Assembly: GCA_947631445.1 (NCBI GenBank)
Contig: CANRLN010000004.1
Coordinates: forward strand, 1-64,000
Direction: 5' to 3'
DNA: 64,000 nucleotides
DNA from: an uncultured Clostridia bacterium
Lineage (GTDB): Bacteria > Bacillota > Clostridia > Oscillospirales > Ruminococcaceae
Numbering within the stretch: the first letter of the stretch is position 1; every line of letters begins with the position of its first letter. The notes below the pieces were generated by a model, which had not been told where the DNA came from, ran no database searches, and saw only the letters and a list, made by a program, of their open reading frames with translations. Shown piece by piece: positions 25,147-33,477 of the stretch. A program made the position numbers and the translations under genes.

Positions 25147-27552
25147 TTAACTTCTGATTTTTGCACCGATTTGTTCAAGTTCTTTAAGGGCTTTGTTCAT
25201 TGCCTTGTCAGCCTGCTCATCGGTGAGGGTGCTGTCGCTCTTTCGCATTACTATTGCATAGGAAACCGACTTTTTGCCTGCCTCAATCTGCTTGCCCTGA
25301 TAAATATCAAACAGGGTAACGCTTTCAAGAATATCGCCAATTCCCTTGCGGATTGCCTTTTCAATGTTTGCAACCGGCACTTGTTCATCAATAACAAGCG
25401 ACAAATCTCTTGTGGAAGCGGGGAATTTTGGAAGTGGCTTGTATGTCTTTTGTGTTACTGCATTTGCCATTAAATCATGAACATTAAGCTTTGCCACATA
25501 GGCTCTTGTACCAATACCGTAATTTTCAAGCACTGTTGGGTGCAATTCACCCAAAATTCCAAGAACTGCATTGTCTTTAACAATAACGGCAACTCTGCCG
25601 GGGTGGAAACTGTGATATTCATCAAATCCACAGTCTTCGTCGGCACGGGTAATTTCATAGTCCTCAACCCCAAGGCGGTCGAGCAGACGCTCCACAGCAC
25701 CCTTAAGGCTGAAGAAATCAATTTCGCCCTGTGCGTCATACATTCCGATACAAAGTCTTTCGGGTTCAATCGGCAAAACTGCCCCCTCAACGGGAATGTA
25801 TTCATTGCCAAGTTCAAAAAGTCCTACCTGCATATTTCGGAAAGAATAGTTTCTTGCAAGCACTTCACACATTGACGGAAGAATTGTTGTACGCATAACG
25901 CTTGTATCTTCGCCAAGAGGATTTGTAATTTTTACGGTGTTTCTAAGCTTTGAATTTTCCGAAAGATTAATTTTATCAAAGTTTTTAGGTGAAACAAAGC
26001 TGAATGTTGTAATTTCATCAAGTCCAAGACCAATGCAAACATCGCTTATCGTTCTTTCAAATTTCTGTTTTGGGGTAAGTCTTGCTTGTGCAACACCTCT
26101 TATAATAGTGTTGTCTATATTGTTATAGTCATAAAGTCTTGCGACTTCCTCGGCAATATCCGCCTTAACCTCAAGGTCAATTCTATAATAAGGCGAATAA
26201 GCAACGCCATTTTCAACCTTAATTTCAAGGCGGTTTAAATATTCAATCTGCTGTTGCTCTGGAATGTTTGTTCCCAAAAATTTATTGTTCCAATCGGCAT
26301 CAAAAGGAGCGGTTCTAATTTCTGCCTTTTTGGGATAGCAATCAATATAGCTACCGCAAACTTCGCCTGCTCCCAAAAGCTCTACAAGTTCAAATGCTCT
26401 TTTAAGGCAGATTTCACAACTTGTTGGGTCAAGTCCCTTTTCATATCTTGACGAGCTTTCTGTTCTCATTCCAAGCTTTTTGGCGGTGGTTCTTACTGAC
26501 GCACCGTCAAACATAGCCGATTCAAAAACAACCGTGGTTGTGTCGTCCATAATTCCCGAATATTCTCCACCCATTACTCCGGCAACGGCAATTGGCTTTT
26601 TGCTGTCGGCAATAACAAGCATTTCGCTTGAAAGCTCTCTTTCTTCGCCGTCAAGGGTTGTGATTTTTTCGCCTGCTTTAGCGTTTCTAACATTAATTTC
26701 TCCGCCCTCAACATATTTTAAATCAAAAGCGTGCATTGGCTGACCGTATTCAAGCATTACATAGTTGGTAATATCAACAAAATTGTTTATAGGGCGAACA
26801 CCACTTGAACGCAGTCTTTCTCTAAGCCAACGTGGGGAGGGCTGAATTTTTACATTCTTAACAACCCCACACATATATCTTGAACAGAGTGTGTTGTTTT
26901 GAATTTCCGCCTTGACATAGTTGTTTGTATTGTCATCTGTGCCGACAAATTCGGGGGTTTTAATATTAAGTGGTTTGTTAAAAGTTGCGTGGGTTTCCCT
27001 TGCAAGACCGATAACACTCATGCAATCGGGGCGGTTGGAAGTAATTTCAAATTCAACACAAGTATCATCAAGTCCAACAGCCTTTTTAATATCCAAACCA
27101 ACCGTTCTGTCGCAATCATCGCCAAGCAGGAAAATTCCGTCCTCTTGTGCATAAGGAAAATCATTTTTTGTAAGATTAAGTTCACCAATTGAACAAAGCA
27201 TACCATTTGAGGGAACGCCTCTTAACTTGCCCTTTTTGATTTTAACACCATTGGGCAGGGTTGAATTGTGTAGAGCAGCAGGAACGAAAGCTCCCTCATG
27301 AACATTAGCTGCACCGGTTACAATTTGAACAGGCTCGTCCTGTCCGACATCAACCTGACAGATAAGCAGGTGGTCGGAATCGGGGTGAGGTTTAATTTCA
27401 AGAAGTTTTCCCACAACAACATTGGAAATTTCTTCACCCTCTACTGTATATTTTTCGACCTTTGAACCCGAAAGGGTCATTGCCGAACAGAAATCTTTTA
27501 TTGGCATATCGCAGTCAACATAATCCGACAGCCATCTCATTGATAAATCCAT
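25147..27552 (-). CDS. pheT: Phenylalanyl-tRNA synthetase beta subunit
   Basis: An 801-residue subunit. N-terminal tRNA-binding EMAP-like domain (KPHPDSDHLLICQVDVG), B3/B4 editing region, B5 domain and a C-terminal ferredoxin-fold anticodon-binding domain (FPASTRDLSLVIDEQVPV). It works with PheS as an alpha2beta2 enzyme. It begins immediately after the stop of the kinase-like gene. Length is normal. Confidence 0.97.
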   Translation of the reverse strand: MDLSMRWLSDYVDCDMPIKDFCSAMTLSGSKVEKYTVEGEEISNVVVGKLLEIKPHPDSDHLLICQVDVGQDEPVQIVTGAANVHEGAFVPAALHNSTLPNGVKIKKGKLRGVPSNGMLCSIGELNLTKNDFPYAQEDGIFLLGDDCDRTVGLDIKKAVGLDDTCVEFEITSNRPDCMSVIGLARETHATFNKPLNIKTPEFVGTDDNTNNYVKAEIQNNTLCSRYMCGVVKNVKIQPSPRWLRERLRSSGVRPINNFVDITNYVMLEYGQPMHAFDLKYVEGGEINVRNAKAGEKITTLDGEERELSSEMLVIADSKKPIAVAGVMGGEYSGIMDDTTTVVFESAMFDGASVRTTAKKLGMRTESSSRYEKGLDPTSCEICLKRAFELVELLGAGEVCGSYIDCYPKKAEIRTAPFDADWNNKFLGTNIPEQQQIEYLNRLEIKVENGVAYSPYYRIDLEVKADIAEEVARLYDYNNIDNTIIRGVAQARLTPKQKFERTISDVCIGLGLDEITTFSFVSPKNFDKINLSENSKLRNTVKITNPLGEDTSVMRTTILPSMCEVLARNYSFRNMQVGLFELGNEYIPVEGAVLPIEPERLCIGMYDAQGEIDFFSLKGAVERLLDRLGVEDYEITRADEDCGFDEYHSFHPGRVAVIVKDNAVLGILGELHPTVLENYGIGTRAYVAKLNVHDLMANAVTQKTYKPLPKFPASTRDLSLVIDEQVPVANIEKAIRKGIGDILESVTLFDIYQGKQIEAGKKSVSYAIVMRKSDSTLTDEQADKAMNKALKELEQIGAKIRS

Positions 27553-28128
27553 TTATATTTCCTCCGTATTATTTATATATAATTTTAATTCGCAAAGCCA
27601 TTTAGGCGGGTTTTCGGTAAGCAAAATTATTTTGCCGTTACGATATTCGGCGGATTTTACAAAGCCATTTTCGTTGTCAAAAAAATATACCTCATCACAA
27701 TATTGCATTACACTACAAAGATTTTCAAACCTTTTTTCATATCGTCTTTCAACATCTTCTGTCGGTATATTGTGACCGCCTTTTCTTACACGATTAGAAA
27801 TTCTTAAGATACTTTCTTCGCAGGAATCCACAGCAACATAATACATAACTATTCTATATCCTAAAGAAATAGCCTTTTTAATGGTTCTTATGGTTCTTAC
27901 ACCCGAAAGGGTGGTTTCTTGAGTAAAACTTATTCCCTTTTCAAAACATTCATTAATTTTTTTTATTGCAACTTTTCCTGCCTTTATTTTATCGCCGTTC
28001 ATGTCAACAGCTATTTTATCAGTATCTATTACAATACCAAGATTATTATTGTTTTCGCTAAGTAGCACTCCCGTAAGGCTACTTTTGCCCACTCCGTTTA
28101 CTCCGCCAATTATAGTATACTGGCTCAT
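27553..28128 (-). CDS. Zeta-toxin-like P-loop kinase inserted between pheS and pheT
   Basis: A 191-residue protein. The P-loop is IIGGVNGVGKSSLTG at residues 6-20, followed by VIDTDKIA and an Arg-rich lid region SNRVRKGGHNIPTEDVERRYEKRFENL. The last resembles the nucleotide-sugar-kinase lid of the COG4185 zeta-toxin-like family. Members of this family phosphorylate small molecules and some are toxins, but this one has no adjacent antitoxin. It overlaps the pheS stop by one base and abuts pheT, so it is translated within the pheST operon under T-box control. Function unproven. Confidence 0.78.
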   Translation of the reverse strand: MSQYTIIGGVNGVGKSSLTGVLLSENNNNLGIVIDTDKIAVDMNGDKIKAGKVAIKKINECFEKGISFTQETTLSGVRTIRTIKKAISLGYRIVMYYVAVDSCEESILRISNRVRKGGHNIPTEDVERRYEKRFENLCSVMQYCDEVYFFDNENGFVKSAEYRNGKIILLTENPPKWLCELKLYINNTEEI

Positions 28129-29147
28129 TAGAATTGCTCCAAAAATCTTACATCATTTTCATATAAAAGACGCATATCGTTAATATTATATCTTCCCATT
28201 GTTATTCTTTCAAGACCCATGCCAAATGCAAAGCCCGAATAAACCTCAGGGTCAATTCCGCAACCCTCAAGGACTTTAGGGTGAACCATTCCCGAACCCA
28301 AAAGTTCAATATATCCTTCGTTTTTGCACATTGGGCAACCTTTACCGCCACAGTTAAAGCACATAATGTCAACTTCGGCAGACGGCTCTGTATAGGGGAA
28401 ATGGTGGGGTCTTAATCTGATTTTGCAATCTTTACCGTAAAGTCTTTGCATAAGCAGTTCAAGCGTTCCTTTCAAATCTGCCATTGTCACACCTTTATCA
28501 ATAACAAGTCCCTCAATCTGATGGAAAAGCGGTGAATGGGTAGCGTCCACAGCGTCCGAACGATAAACTCTTCCGGGGGAAATAATTCTAATAGGAGGTT
28601 TTCTGTTCTCCATTATTCTTATCTGCACGCTGGAAGTTTGTGTTCTAAGCAATACATTGTCATTGATATAGAAAGTATCCTGTGTATCTCTTGCGGGGTG
28701 GTGAGGGGGCATATTAAGTGCCTCAAAACAATAATGGTCGGTTTCAACCTCTGGACCTTCCACAATATCAAATCCCATTCCTAAAAATACTTCTTCGACC
28801 TCTCTTAATACAAAATTAAGAGGGTGAGCTTTGCCGACCTTTGGAGCTTTTCCAGGGAGGGTAACGTCAATGGTTTCCTCTTTAAGCTTACGTTCTTTTT
28901 CGGCATTTTTAATTTCTTCGGCTTTGCTTGCAATAGCCTCCTCGATATGGCTTCTTACCTTGTTTGCAAGCTGACCGATAACAGGACGTTCTTCAGCAGA
29001 AAGCTTACCCATCTGTTTTAAAATAGCGGTAAGTTCGCCTTTTTTGCCCAAGAATTTAATTCTTATATCCTCAATTTCTTTTTGCTGTCTGACCTCTGAA
29101 ATTTTTTCGTCCACCAGACGTTGAATTTTCTCTAAAGCGTCTTTCAT
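28128..29147 (-). CDS. pheS: Phenylalanyl-tRNA synthetase alpha subunit
   Basis: A 339-residue class II synthetase catalytic subunit. An N-terminal coiled-coil (about residues 1-90) precedes the core. Motif 2 block [25 protein letters not shown] and the C-terminal [21 protein letters not shown] (motif 3) are present. It is the first gene of the T-box operon. Normal length. Confidence 0.97.
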   Translation of the reverse strand: MKDALEKIQRLVDEKISEVRQQKEIEDIRIKFLGKKGELTAILKQMGKLSAEERPVIGQLANKVRSHIEEAIASKAEEIKNAEKERKLKEETIDVTLPGKAPKVGKAHPLNFVLREVEEVFLGMGFDIVEGPEVETDHYCFEALNMPPHHPARDTQDTFYINDNVLLRTQTSSVQIRIMENRKPPIRIISPGRVYRSDAVDATHSPLFHQIEGLVIDKGVTMADLKGTLELLMQRLYGKDCKIRLRPHHFPYTEPSAEVDIMCFNCGGKGCPMCKNEGYIELLGSGMVHPKVLEGCGIDPEVYSGFAFGMGLERITMGRYNINDMRLLYENDVRFLEQF

Positions 29148-29173
29148 AAAAAATGCTACTCCTTTTTAATAAA

Positions 29174-29436
29174 TTTAAAAATAATAAATGCCCTTGTCCA
29201 AAACAGGACAAGAGCATTAAAGCCAACCACCTATTTTGATAGGAACAAACATTCCCCTCGCTTTAACGCAGCTTTACGTTTTTGTCTACTCACAAACATT
29301 GCTTTAAACAAAACCACTCGCAAGTGAACTTCACAAAACGGCTTTTTACAGTTGCTTTCAGCTATTGCAACCGTTCTCTGAAAAAAAGCCCTGCCTTGCT
29401 ACTCTCTCGGTCAACGTGTTTAAATATTTTTTAATG
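29174..29436 (-). promoter_or_regulatory. T-box leader of pheS, probably Phe-specific
   Basis: This 260-base leader lies between a consensus promoter and pheS. From 5' to 3' on the minus strand it has: an AGAGAGTAG segment and CAGAGAACGGTTGC...GCAACTG typical of stem I; a GTGAAGTTCACTTG loop with a UUC candidate specifier (29328-29326) for phenylalanine; and GTGAGTAG and CGTTAAAGCGAG segments. A divergent T-box sequence ATAGGTGG (about 29235-29227) follows. A terminator formed by GGACAAGAGCA/TGCCCTTGTCC-type arms (29216-29189) with a T-rich tail ends it. Uncharged tRNA-Phe would favour the antiterminator and read-through. The specifier is my inference; the gene order supports it. Confidence 0.82.
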
Positions 29437-29441
29437 TATTT

Positions 29442-29470
29442 ATTATATCACATATAACTTGATTTGTCAA
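29442..29470 (-). promoter_or_regulatory. Consensus promoter of the pheS operon
   Basis: On the minus strand TTGACA is at 29470-29465 and TATAAT at 29447-29442, with a 17-bp spacer and TGA before the -10. Confidence 0.88.
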
Positions 29471-29577
29471 GTAAATATATATTAAAGCTGTTGTTTCTTT
29501 ATAGTTATTAAAAATACCCATAAAGAATGTTCACTTTTTAATTTTATATGGACAGTTCTTGCAGGTTAAAATTTCCT

Positions 29578-30942
29578 TTAAATAAACTGTTTATTTTTCA
29601 TAGGGAATTTTTTGTAAAGAATAAATCCAACAATAGCTGTTATTATTTCTGTAATTGGAAAAGCAAGCCACACATAATTAAGACCGATATGCGAAAATAT
29701 CCAAGCCAACGGTATCAGCAATCCAATCTGCCGCAGAACAGTAAGGGCAATACTTTGCCCACCCATACCGATTGCCTGAAAATAAGTAGGCATTACCAAA
29801 GAAACAGAGATTGGTATAAAACTGATTCCGATAATCCTTAATGCTATCACTCCAATTTTCAAAATAACTGGTTGATCCGCCGCAAAAATCCGCAGAAGCG
29901 GCAAAGGTATAATTTCAAATGCCAATGTACCAACAGCCATACAAACAGCGGATATAGCCACCGCTTCCCATAAAATCGACTTGCAGCGCTCGTTTTTTCC
30001 AGCGGCATAATTATAGCTTAATATTGGTACAATGCAGGTAGTAAGCCCCATAACCGGAATCAGGCAAAACATTTGCAGTTTATAATAAAGCCCAAGCACC
30101 GTTACCGCTTCATCTGAAAAAGAAACTAAAATTAAATTCAATGCTACAATGTATATGGTACACAACGCATTCATAACAATATTGGGAATGCCCGCTTTAT
30201 AAATTGGTTTTACATATTTGCAGATTTTTGAAAGAACCGGAACTTTATGAAAACCTTTTATTCCGGTAATAATTGCTGCGAAAATTTGTCCTATCACTGT
30301 TGCAATTGCAGCACCCGCAACGCCAAGCTCCGGAAAGATACCTATTCCAAATATCAAAAGCCAGTCAAAAACAATATTTGTTATTGCGCCAATAACCTGT
30401 GCAGCCATCGGAGTTTTCATATCCCCTTTGGACTGCAATATTTTTGTCCAATTACTTTCAAGAAATATTCCAAAGCTGAAACCGCAGACAATTCTGCCAT
30501 AAGTACAGGCATAATCCTGTGCCTGTGGCGTACCAAGCGAAATTTCCGTATATATTTTCATAACGCTGCAAGAAACGAGTGCAAATACCGCCCAAGAGAC
30601 AACGGAGAGAAAAAATCCAACTCCCGCTGTCTCTTTTGCTTCTGACTCCTGCAACTGCCCATAGTATTTTGACATCAGCGTATTAACTCCTACGCCCGTA
30701 CCGATAGCGAGTGCGCTTATAAGCAGTTGGATCGGAAATATAACAGATAAGGCTGCAAGCCCGTCTTTTGAATACTGCCCGATAAAATAACTGTCAACAA
30801 TATTATAAAGAGCCTGTATAAGCTGCGCCAGCATAACCGGGGGAGCCAACCGCATAAGTAGCTTCCAAACTTTTTCTGTACCGAAAAAGGAGTTACTTTG
30901 TTGCGCTGTATTTTCGGGCAAATTTCTTATTTCCAAAACCAA
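29578..30942 (-). CDS. MATE family multidrug or metabolite exporter
   Basis: A 454-residue protein with about twelve membrane segments. It matches the MATE fold: APPVMLAQLIQALYNIVDSYFIGQYS near the N-terminus and a paired second half (KPIYKAGIPNIVMNALCTIYIVALNLIL). MATE carriers export drugs or cationic metabolites with Na+ or H+. The start is a TTG at 30942 behind an AAAGGA. Compared with neighbours it uses more GCG, CGC and CCG codons, which hints at a separate origin. It is downstream of the truncated ProX gene and the RidA fusion. Confidence 0.88.
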   Translation of the reverse strand: MVLEIRNLPENTAQQSNSFFGTEKVWKLLMRLAPPVMLAQLIQALYNIVDSYFIGQYSKDGLAALSVIFPIQLLISALAIGTGVGVNTLMSKYYGQLQESEAKETAGVGFFLSVVSWAVFALVSCSVMKIYTEISLGTPQAQDYACTYGRIVCGFSFGIFLESNWTKILQSKGDMKTPMAAQVIGAITNIVFDWLLIFGIGIFPELGVAGAAIATVIGQIFAAIITGIKGFHKVPVLSKICKYVKPIYKAGIPNIVMNALCTIYIVALNLILVSFSDEAVTVLGLYYKLQMFCLIPVMGLTTCIVPILSYNYAAGKNERCKSILWEAVAISAVCMAVGTLAFEIIPLPLLRIFAADQPVILKIGVIALRIIGISFIPISVSLVMPTYFQAIGMGGQSIALTVLRQIGLLIPLAWIFSHIGLNYVWLAFPITEIITAIVGFILYKKFPMKNKQFI

Positions 30943-30991
30943 TCCATTCCTTTCATTATAAATTTTTGTTTATAAAAACCGAGCTTTAAGG

Positions 30992-31477
30992 CTATATTTC
31001 AATCCAATCTGCTGTATTTCCTTTCTGCTGAATCATATGTAGCAAGATTTCCGCATTTAGCCATATTGTTGCAGTATTATCATTCGGATGAACGCCGACT
31101 TCCTTATCTAAAAAAATAATATCAATAAACACTTTAACCCTGTTTGCAGAATCATTCCATACCCCGAACGGTGTAATCATCCCCTTGTTCAGACCAAGAA
31201 CATCTTTCAAATCTTCATCTTTTGCAAAGGTCAAACGACGGGAACCGAGATATTTTCTCAAAAGTTTTAAGTCAATCCTTTTGTTTTTCTCTAATAAAAC
31301 AAGATAGTAATTTTCCCGCCTGTCATCACATAAAAATAGATTCTTTGCAATTAACTCAGACTTAGGGAGTGAAAGTTCATCTTTATACATTAAATCCAAT
31401 TGTACGGACTTTAGCTTGCTGTCGGAAAGTGATAGTAAGAAAATATATTTAATTTTAGATGCACAAGCCAGCGACAA
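30992..31477 (-). pseudogene. 5'-truncated ProX/YbaK-like aminoacyl-tRNA deacylase
   Basis: The body matches ProX/prolyl-tRNA deacylase-like proteins: LPKSELIAKNLFLCDDRRE, LGSRRLTFAKDEDLKDVLGLNKGMITPFGVWND and VGVHPNDNTATIWL. These enzymes hydrolyse mischarged Ala-tRNA-Pro and relatives. The usual first 30-35 residues are absent and no room remains, because the stop of the preceding gene lies only 14 bases upstream of the first possible start (TTG at 31477). The visible N-terminus does not match the family. It is probably a deletion relic. A shortened, still folded domain from the ATG near 31387 cannot be excluded. Confidence 0.65.
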
Positions 31478-31491
31478 ACTGGAATTTGATG

Positions 31492-32499
31492 TTATTTGTT
31501 ATATTCAAGTTCAGTGGGGAGATTATCCCAAAGTTTTGTTCTTGTCTTACTTTCTTGCAATTTTTCCAAAATCTTTATATCAGGTGCAGGATATACTATA
31601 AAGCTGTCAACTTCTCCCATGTTCGGGCGTATTGGAAAAGCAAGCTGTTCCAATTCTATTGAAAACTGTGCATTCACTCCTGTTTTATTTCCTCGTGCAT
31701 CAAGCCTTATCCATTTTTTGCAATCTTTAATATACACACCATTTAGCCCATGGTAAACCAGAATAGGTGCTGTTTCATCATCTAAAATTAATTTTTGATA
31801 ACAAAAGCCTGCTGGAACATCTTTACAGCGTAATAATGCTGCTAACAAGTGAGATTTAGCAAAACAAATTCCATGACCTGCTTTTAGCACTTCTGATGCC
31901 GCACAAGTAATAGTATCTTCGTTTATATCTGCCGAATGTGAAATATTATCTCTAACAAATTCATAAGCTTTTTTAATGAAATCAAGTTCATTATCTGCCT
32001 TTTGAAATAATTTATCAGCTAACTCTATAATAGATTCGTTATTATAATCAATCACATTGTCATGCTTTAAATATTCATCAATTTTATTTGAGTATAAAAT
32101 TATATTCATTTTTTCCTCCGTATATGAAATCTCTGCTATAACCTCTACTTCAGCAAGAACATTTTTGGGGAGTGTTTTTACCGCAACACAAGAACGTGCA
32201 GGCTTTGAGATGAAATATTTTCCATAAACTTCATTAAACTTTGCAAAGTCGCCCATATCGGCAAGGAAACAAACGGTTTTAACAACCTTTTCCATTGATG
32301 AGCCAGCCTCTTTAAGAACCTCTGTTAAATTCTTGCAGATTTGTTCGGTCTGACCTTCAATTGTATCCACTTCAACGTTGCCACTTGCAGGGTTTATTGC
32401 AATTTGACCGGAAGTAAAAACTAAATTACCAGTTACAACCGCCTGAGAATAGGGTCCAATTGCATCGGGGGCATTTTTTGTATAAACTATCTTTGCCAT
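31492..32499 (-). CDS. RidA-transglutaminase-like fusion protein
   Basis: The first about 126 residues are a complete RidA (imine/enamine deaminase; MAKIVYTKNAPDAIGPYSQAVV..., FLADMGDFAKFNEVYG, PARSCVAVKTLPKN). RidA removes reactive 2-aminoacrylate that PLP enzymes such as threonine dehydratase make. The next about 205 residues form a transglutaminase-like Cys-His-Asp protease fold (KAGHGICFAKSHLLAALLR with the Cys, YHGLNGVY, WIRLDARGN). The junction retains a ribosome-binding site GGAGG and an ATG for the second half (near 32108), so it looks like a once separate gene joined by loss of the RidA stop. The second half may also be made alone. The leader carries a tRNA-like fold. Confidence 0.85.
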   Translation of the reverse strand: MAKIVYTKNAPDAIGPYSQAVVTGNLVFTSGQIAINPASGNVEVDTIEGQTEQICKNLTEVLKEAGSSMEKVVKTVCFLADMGDFAKFNEVYGKYFISKPARSCVAVKTLPKNVLAEVEVIAEISYTEEKMNIILYSNKIDEYLKHDNVIDYNNESIIELADKLFQKADNELDFIKKAYEFVRDNISHSADINEDTITCAASEVLKAGHGICFAKSHLLAALLRCKDVPAGFCYQKLILDDETAPILVYHGLNGVYIKDCKKWIRLDARGNKTGVNAQFSIELEQLAFPIRPNMGEVDSFIVYPAPDIKILEKLQESKTRTKLWDNLPTELEYNK

Positions 32500-32532
32500 A
32501 ATAAAAAATCTCCTTATGTTTTTTTATAAATC

Positions 32533-32633
32533 AAGATACTATTCTTATCTGATGGGAATTGAACCCACAAATTTTAAAAATTTCATCTCCGTTTGATGCA
32601 GATACCCTAAAAGATTGATGCTGTTAGTATCTT
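32533..32633 (-). promoter_or_regulatory. Structured, tRNA-like leader of the RidA fusion gene
   Basis: On the minus strand an 8-bp outer helix AAGATACT/AGTATCTT (32633-32626 with 32540-32533) encloses a 6-bp helix TATCTG/CAGATA. Inside, three hairpins sit almost without linkers: CATC-7-GATG, an AT-only AAATTT hairpin, and GTGGG-TTCAATT-CCCAT. The last has the seven-base T-loop pattern UUCAAUU and abuts the helix as a tRNA T-arm does. A D-arm is missing, so it is not a tRNA gene. It lies in the 5' leader between promoter and ridA. I have no known riboswitch match. Confidence 0.5.
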
Positions 32634-32650
32634 TAATAATTATTAATTAA

Positions 32651-32679
32651 ATTATATCACAACTTACCTATTTTGTCAA
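32651..32679 (-). promoter_or_regulatory. Consensus promoter of the RidA fusion gene
   Basis: On the minus strand TTGACA is at 32679-32674 and TATAAT at 32656-32651, with a 17-bp spacer and TGTGA before the -10. The transcript would start just before the structured leader. Confidence 0.87.
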
Positions 32680-32701
32680 GGGGAAAAAAATATTTTTTCT
32701 A

Positions 32702-32732
32702 TGTTTTATCCCCCGAAAAGATATTATTTTTT
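32702..32732. repeat. 31-bp direct repeat, copy 1
   Basis: Identical to 33490-33520 (TGTTTTATCCCCCGAAAAG... then ATATTA and T6). This copy holds the 3' end and stop of the HAD gene. Confidence 0.9.
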
Positions 32733-33461
32733 TGACAACGCAAATTGCAATTCATTCCAATCTGTAATATGCAGATGTTCAAAATTTATTTTATCTCTAT
32801 ATGGGTCATTTTTGCTATGTATATCGTTTGGAATATTTTTGTTATCATAAAACACGGGGAACATTTCTGCATTATATGCACCTAAAATATCCACCGCTAT
32901 ATCATTTCCACAATACCATATTTCGTCAGCTGAAAACCCAGATTTACGCATTGCAATGTCAAAAATTTTTGGACTTGGTTTGCGGAAAATATATTCACTT
33001 GAGGTTATAACAAATTCAAACTCATGTTTTGGGAAAAATTGATTAAGCCTTTTGGTAAGAGCTTTGCCCGACCAACACAAATTGCTTATAATTCCAGTTC
33101 GTATATTATTTTGACGCAAATTAGCAAGCATCTTATCAGCATTTGGTATCATGCAACCACTTGAAACACCATTGCATATAATCCATTCAGCCTGCTCAAT
33201 AGGCACAGACAATTTTATATTAAAATGCTCCAAAACATATTTTAAAAAATGATATTCATGTATTTCAATAAACTCTCCACGCAAGGCACGAATTTCATCA
33301 AACAGGTTCAGCAAATACTCGCTAAATTCTTCCAAACTAATATTGTTTGGATTTTCTGATATATATGGATATATTGCTTTGTTGCCATTAAACGGCGAAA
33401 AATTCGGTTCGTAAATTAAAGTTCCGCCATAATCAAACAAAATCATTTTAGGTTGTTTCAT
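32724..33461 (-). CDS. HAD-superfamily hydrolase
   Basis: A 245-residue HAD protein. Motif I is FDYGGTLI with Gly in place of the usual second Asp, motif II is GIISNLC, motif III has RKPSPKIFDIA, and motif IV is WYCGNDIAVDILGAYNAE. The second-Asp loss is seen in some HAD subfamily IA members and leaves phosphatase activity open to question. It is on the minus strand between two copies of a 31-bp direct repeat. Substrate unknown. Confidence 0.85.
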   Translation of the reverse strand: MKQPKMILFDYGGTLIYEPNFSPFNGNKAIYPYISENPNNISLEEFSEYLLNLFDEIRALRGEFIEIHEYHFLKYVLEHFNIKLSVPIEQAEWIICNGVSSGCMIPNADKMLANLRQNNIRTGIISNLCWSGKALTKRLNQFFPKHEFEFVITSSEYIFRKPSPKIFDIAMRKSGFSADEIWYCGNDIAVDILGAYNAEMFPVFYDNKNIPNDIHSKNDPYRDKINFEHLHITDWNELQFALSKK

Positions 33462-33477
33462 AAAAAATTCCTCATTT

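Noticed and set aside
32533..32633. A tRNA gene upstream of ridA
   Set aside because: A T-arm-like hairpin is present but the D-arm is missing, the anticodon-like loop lacks U33, and the acceptor helix is only six pairs; it sits inside an mRNA leader.
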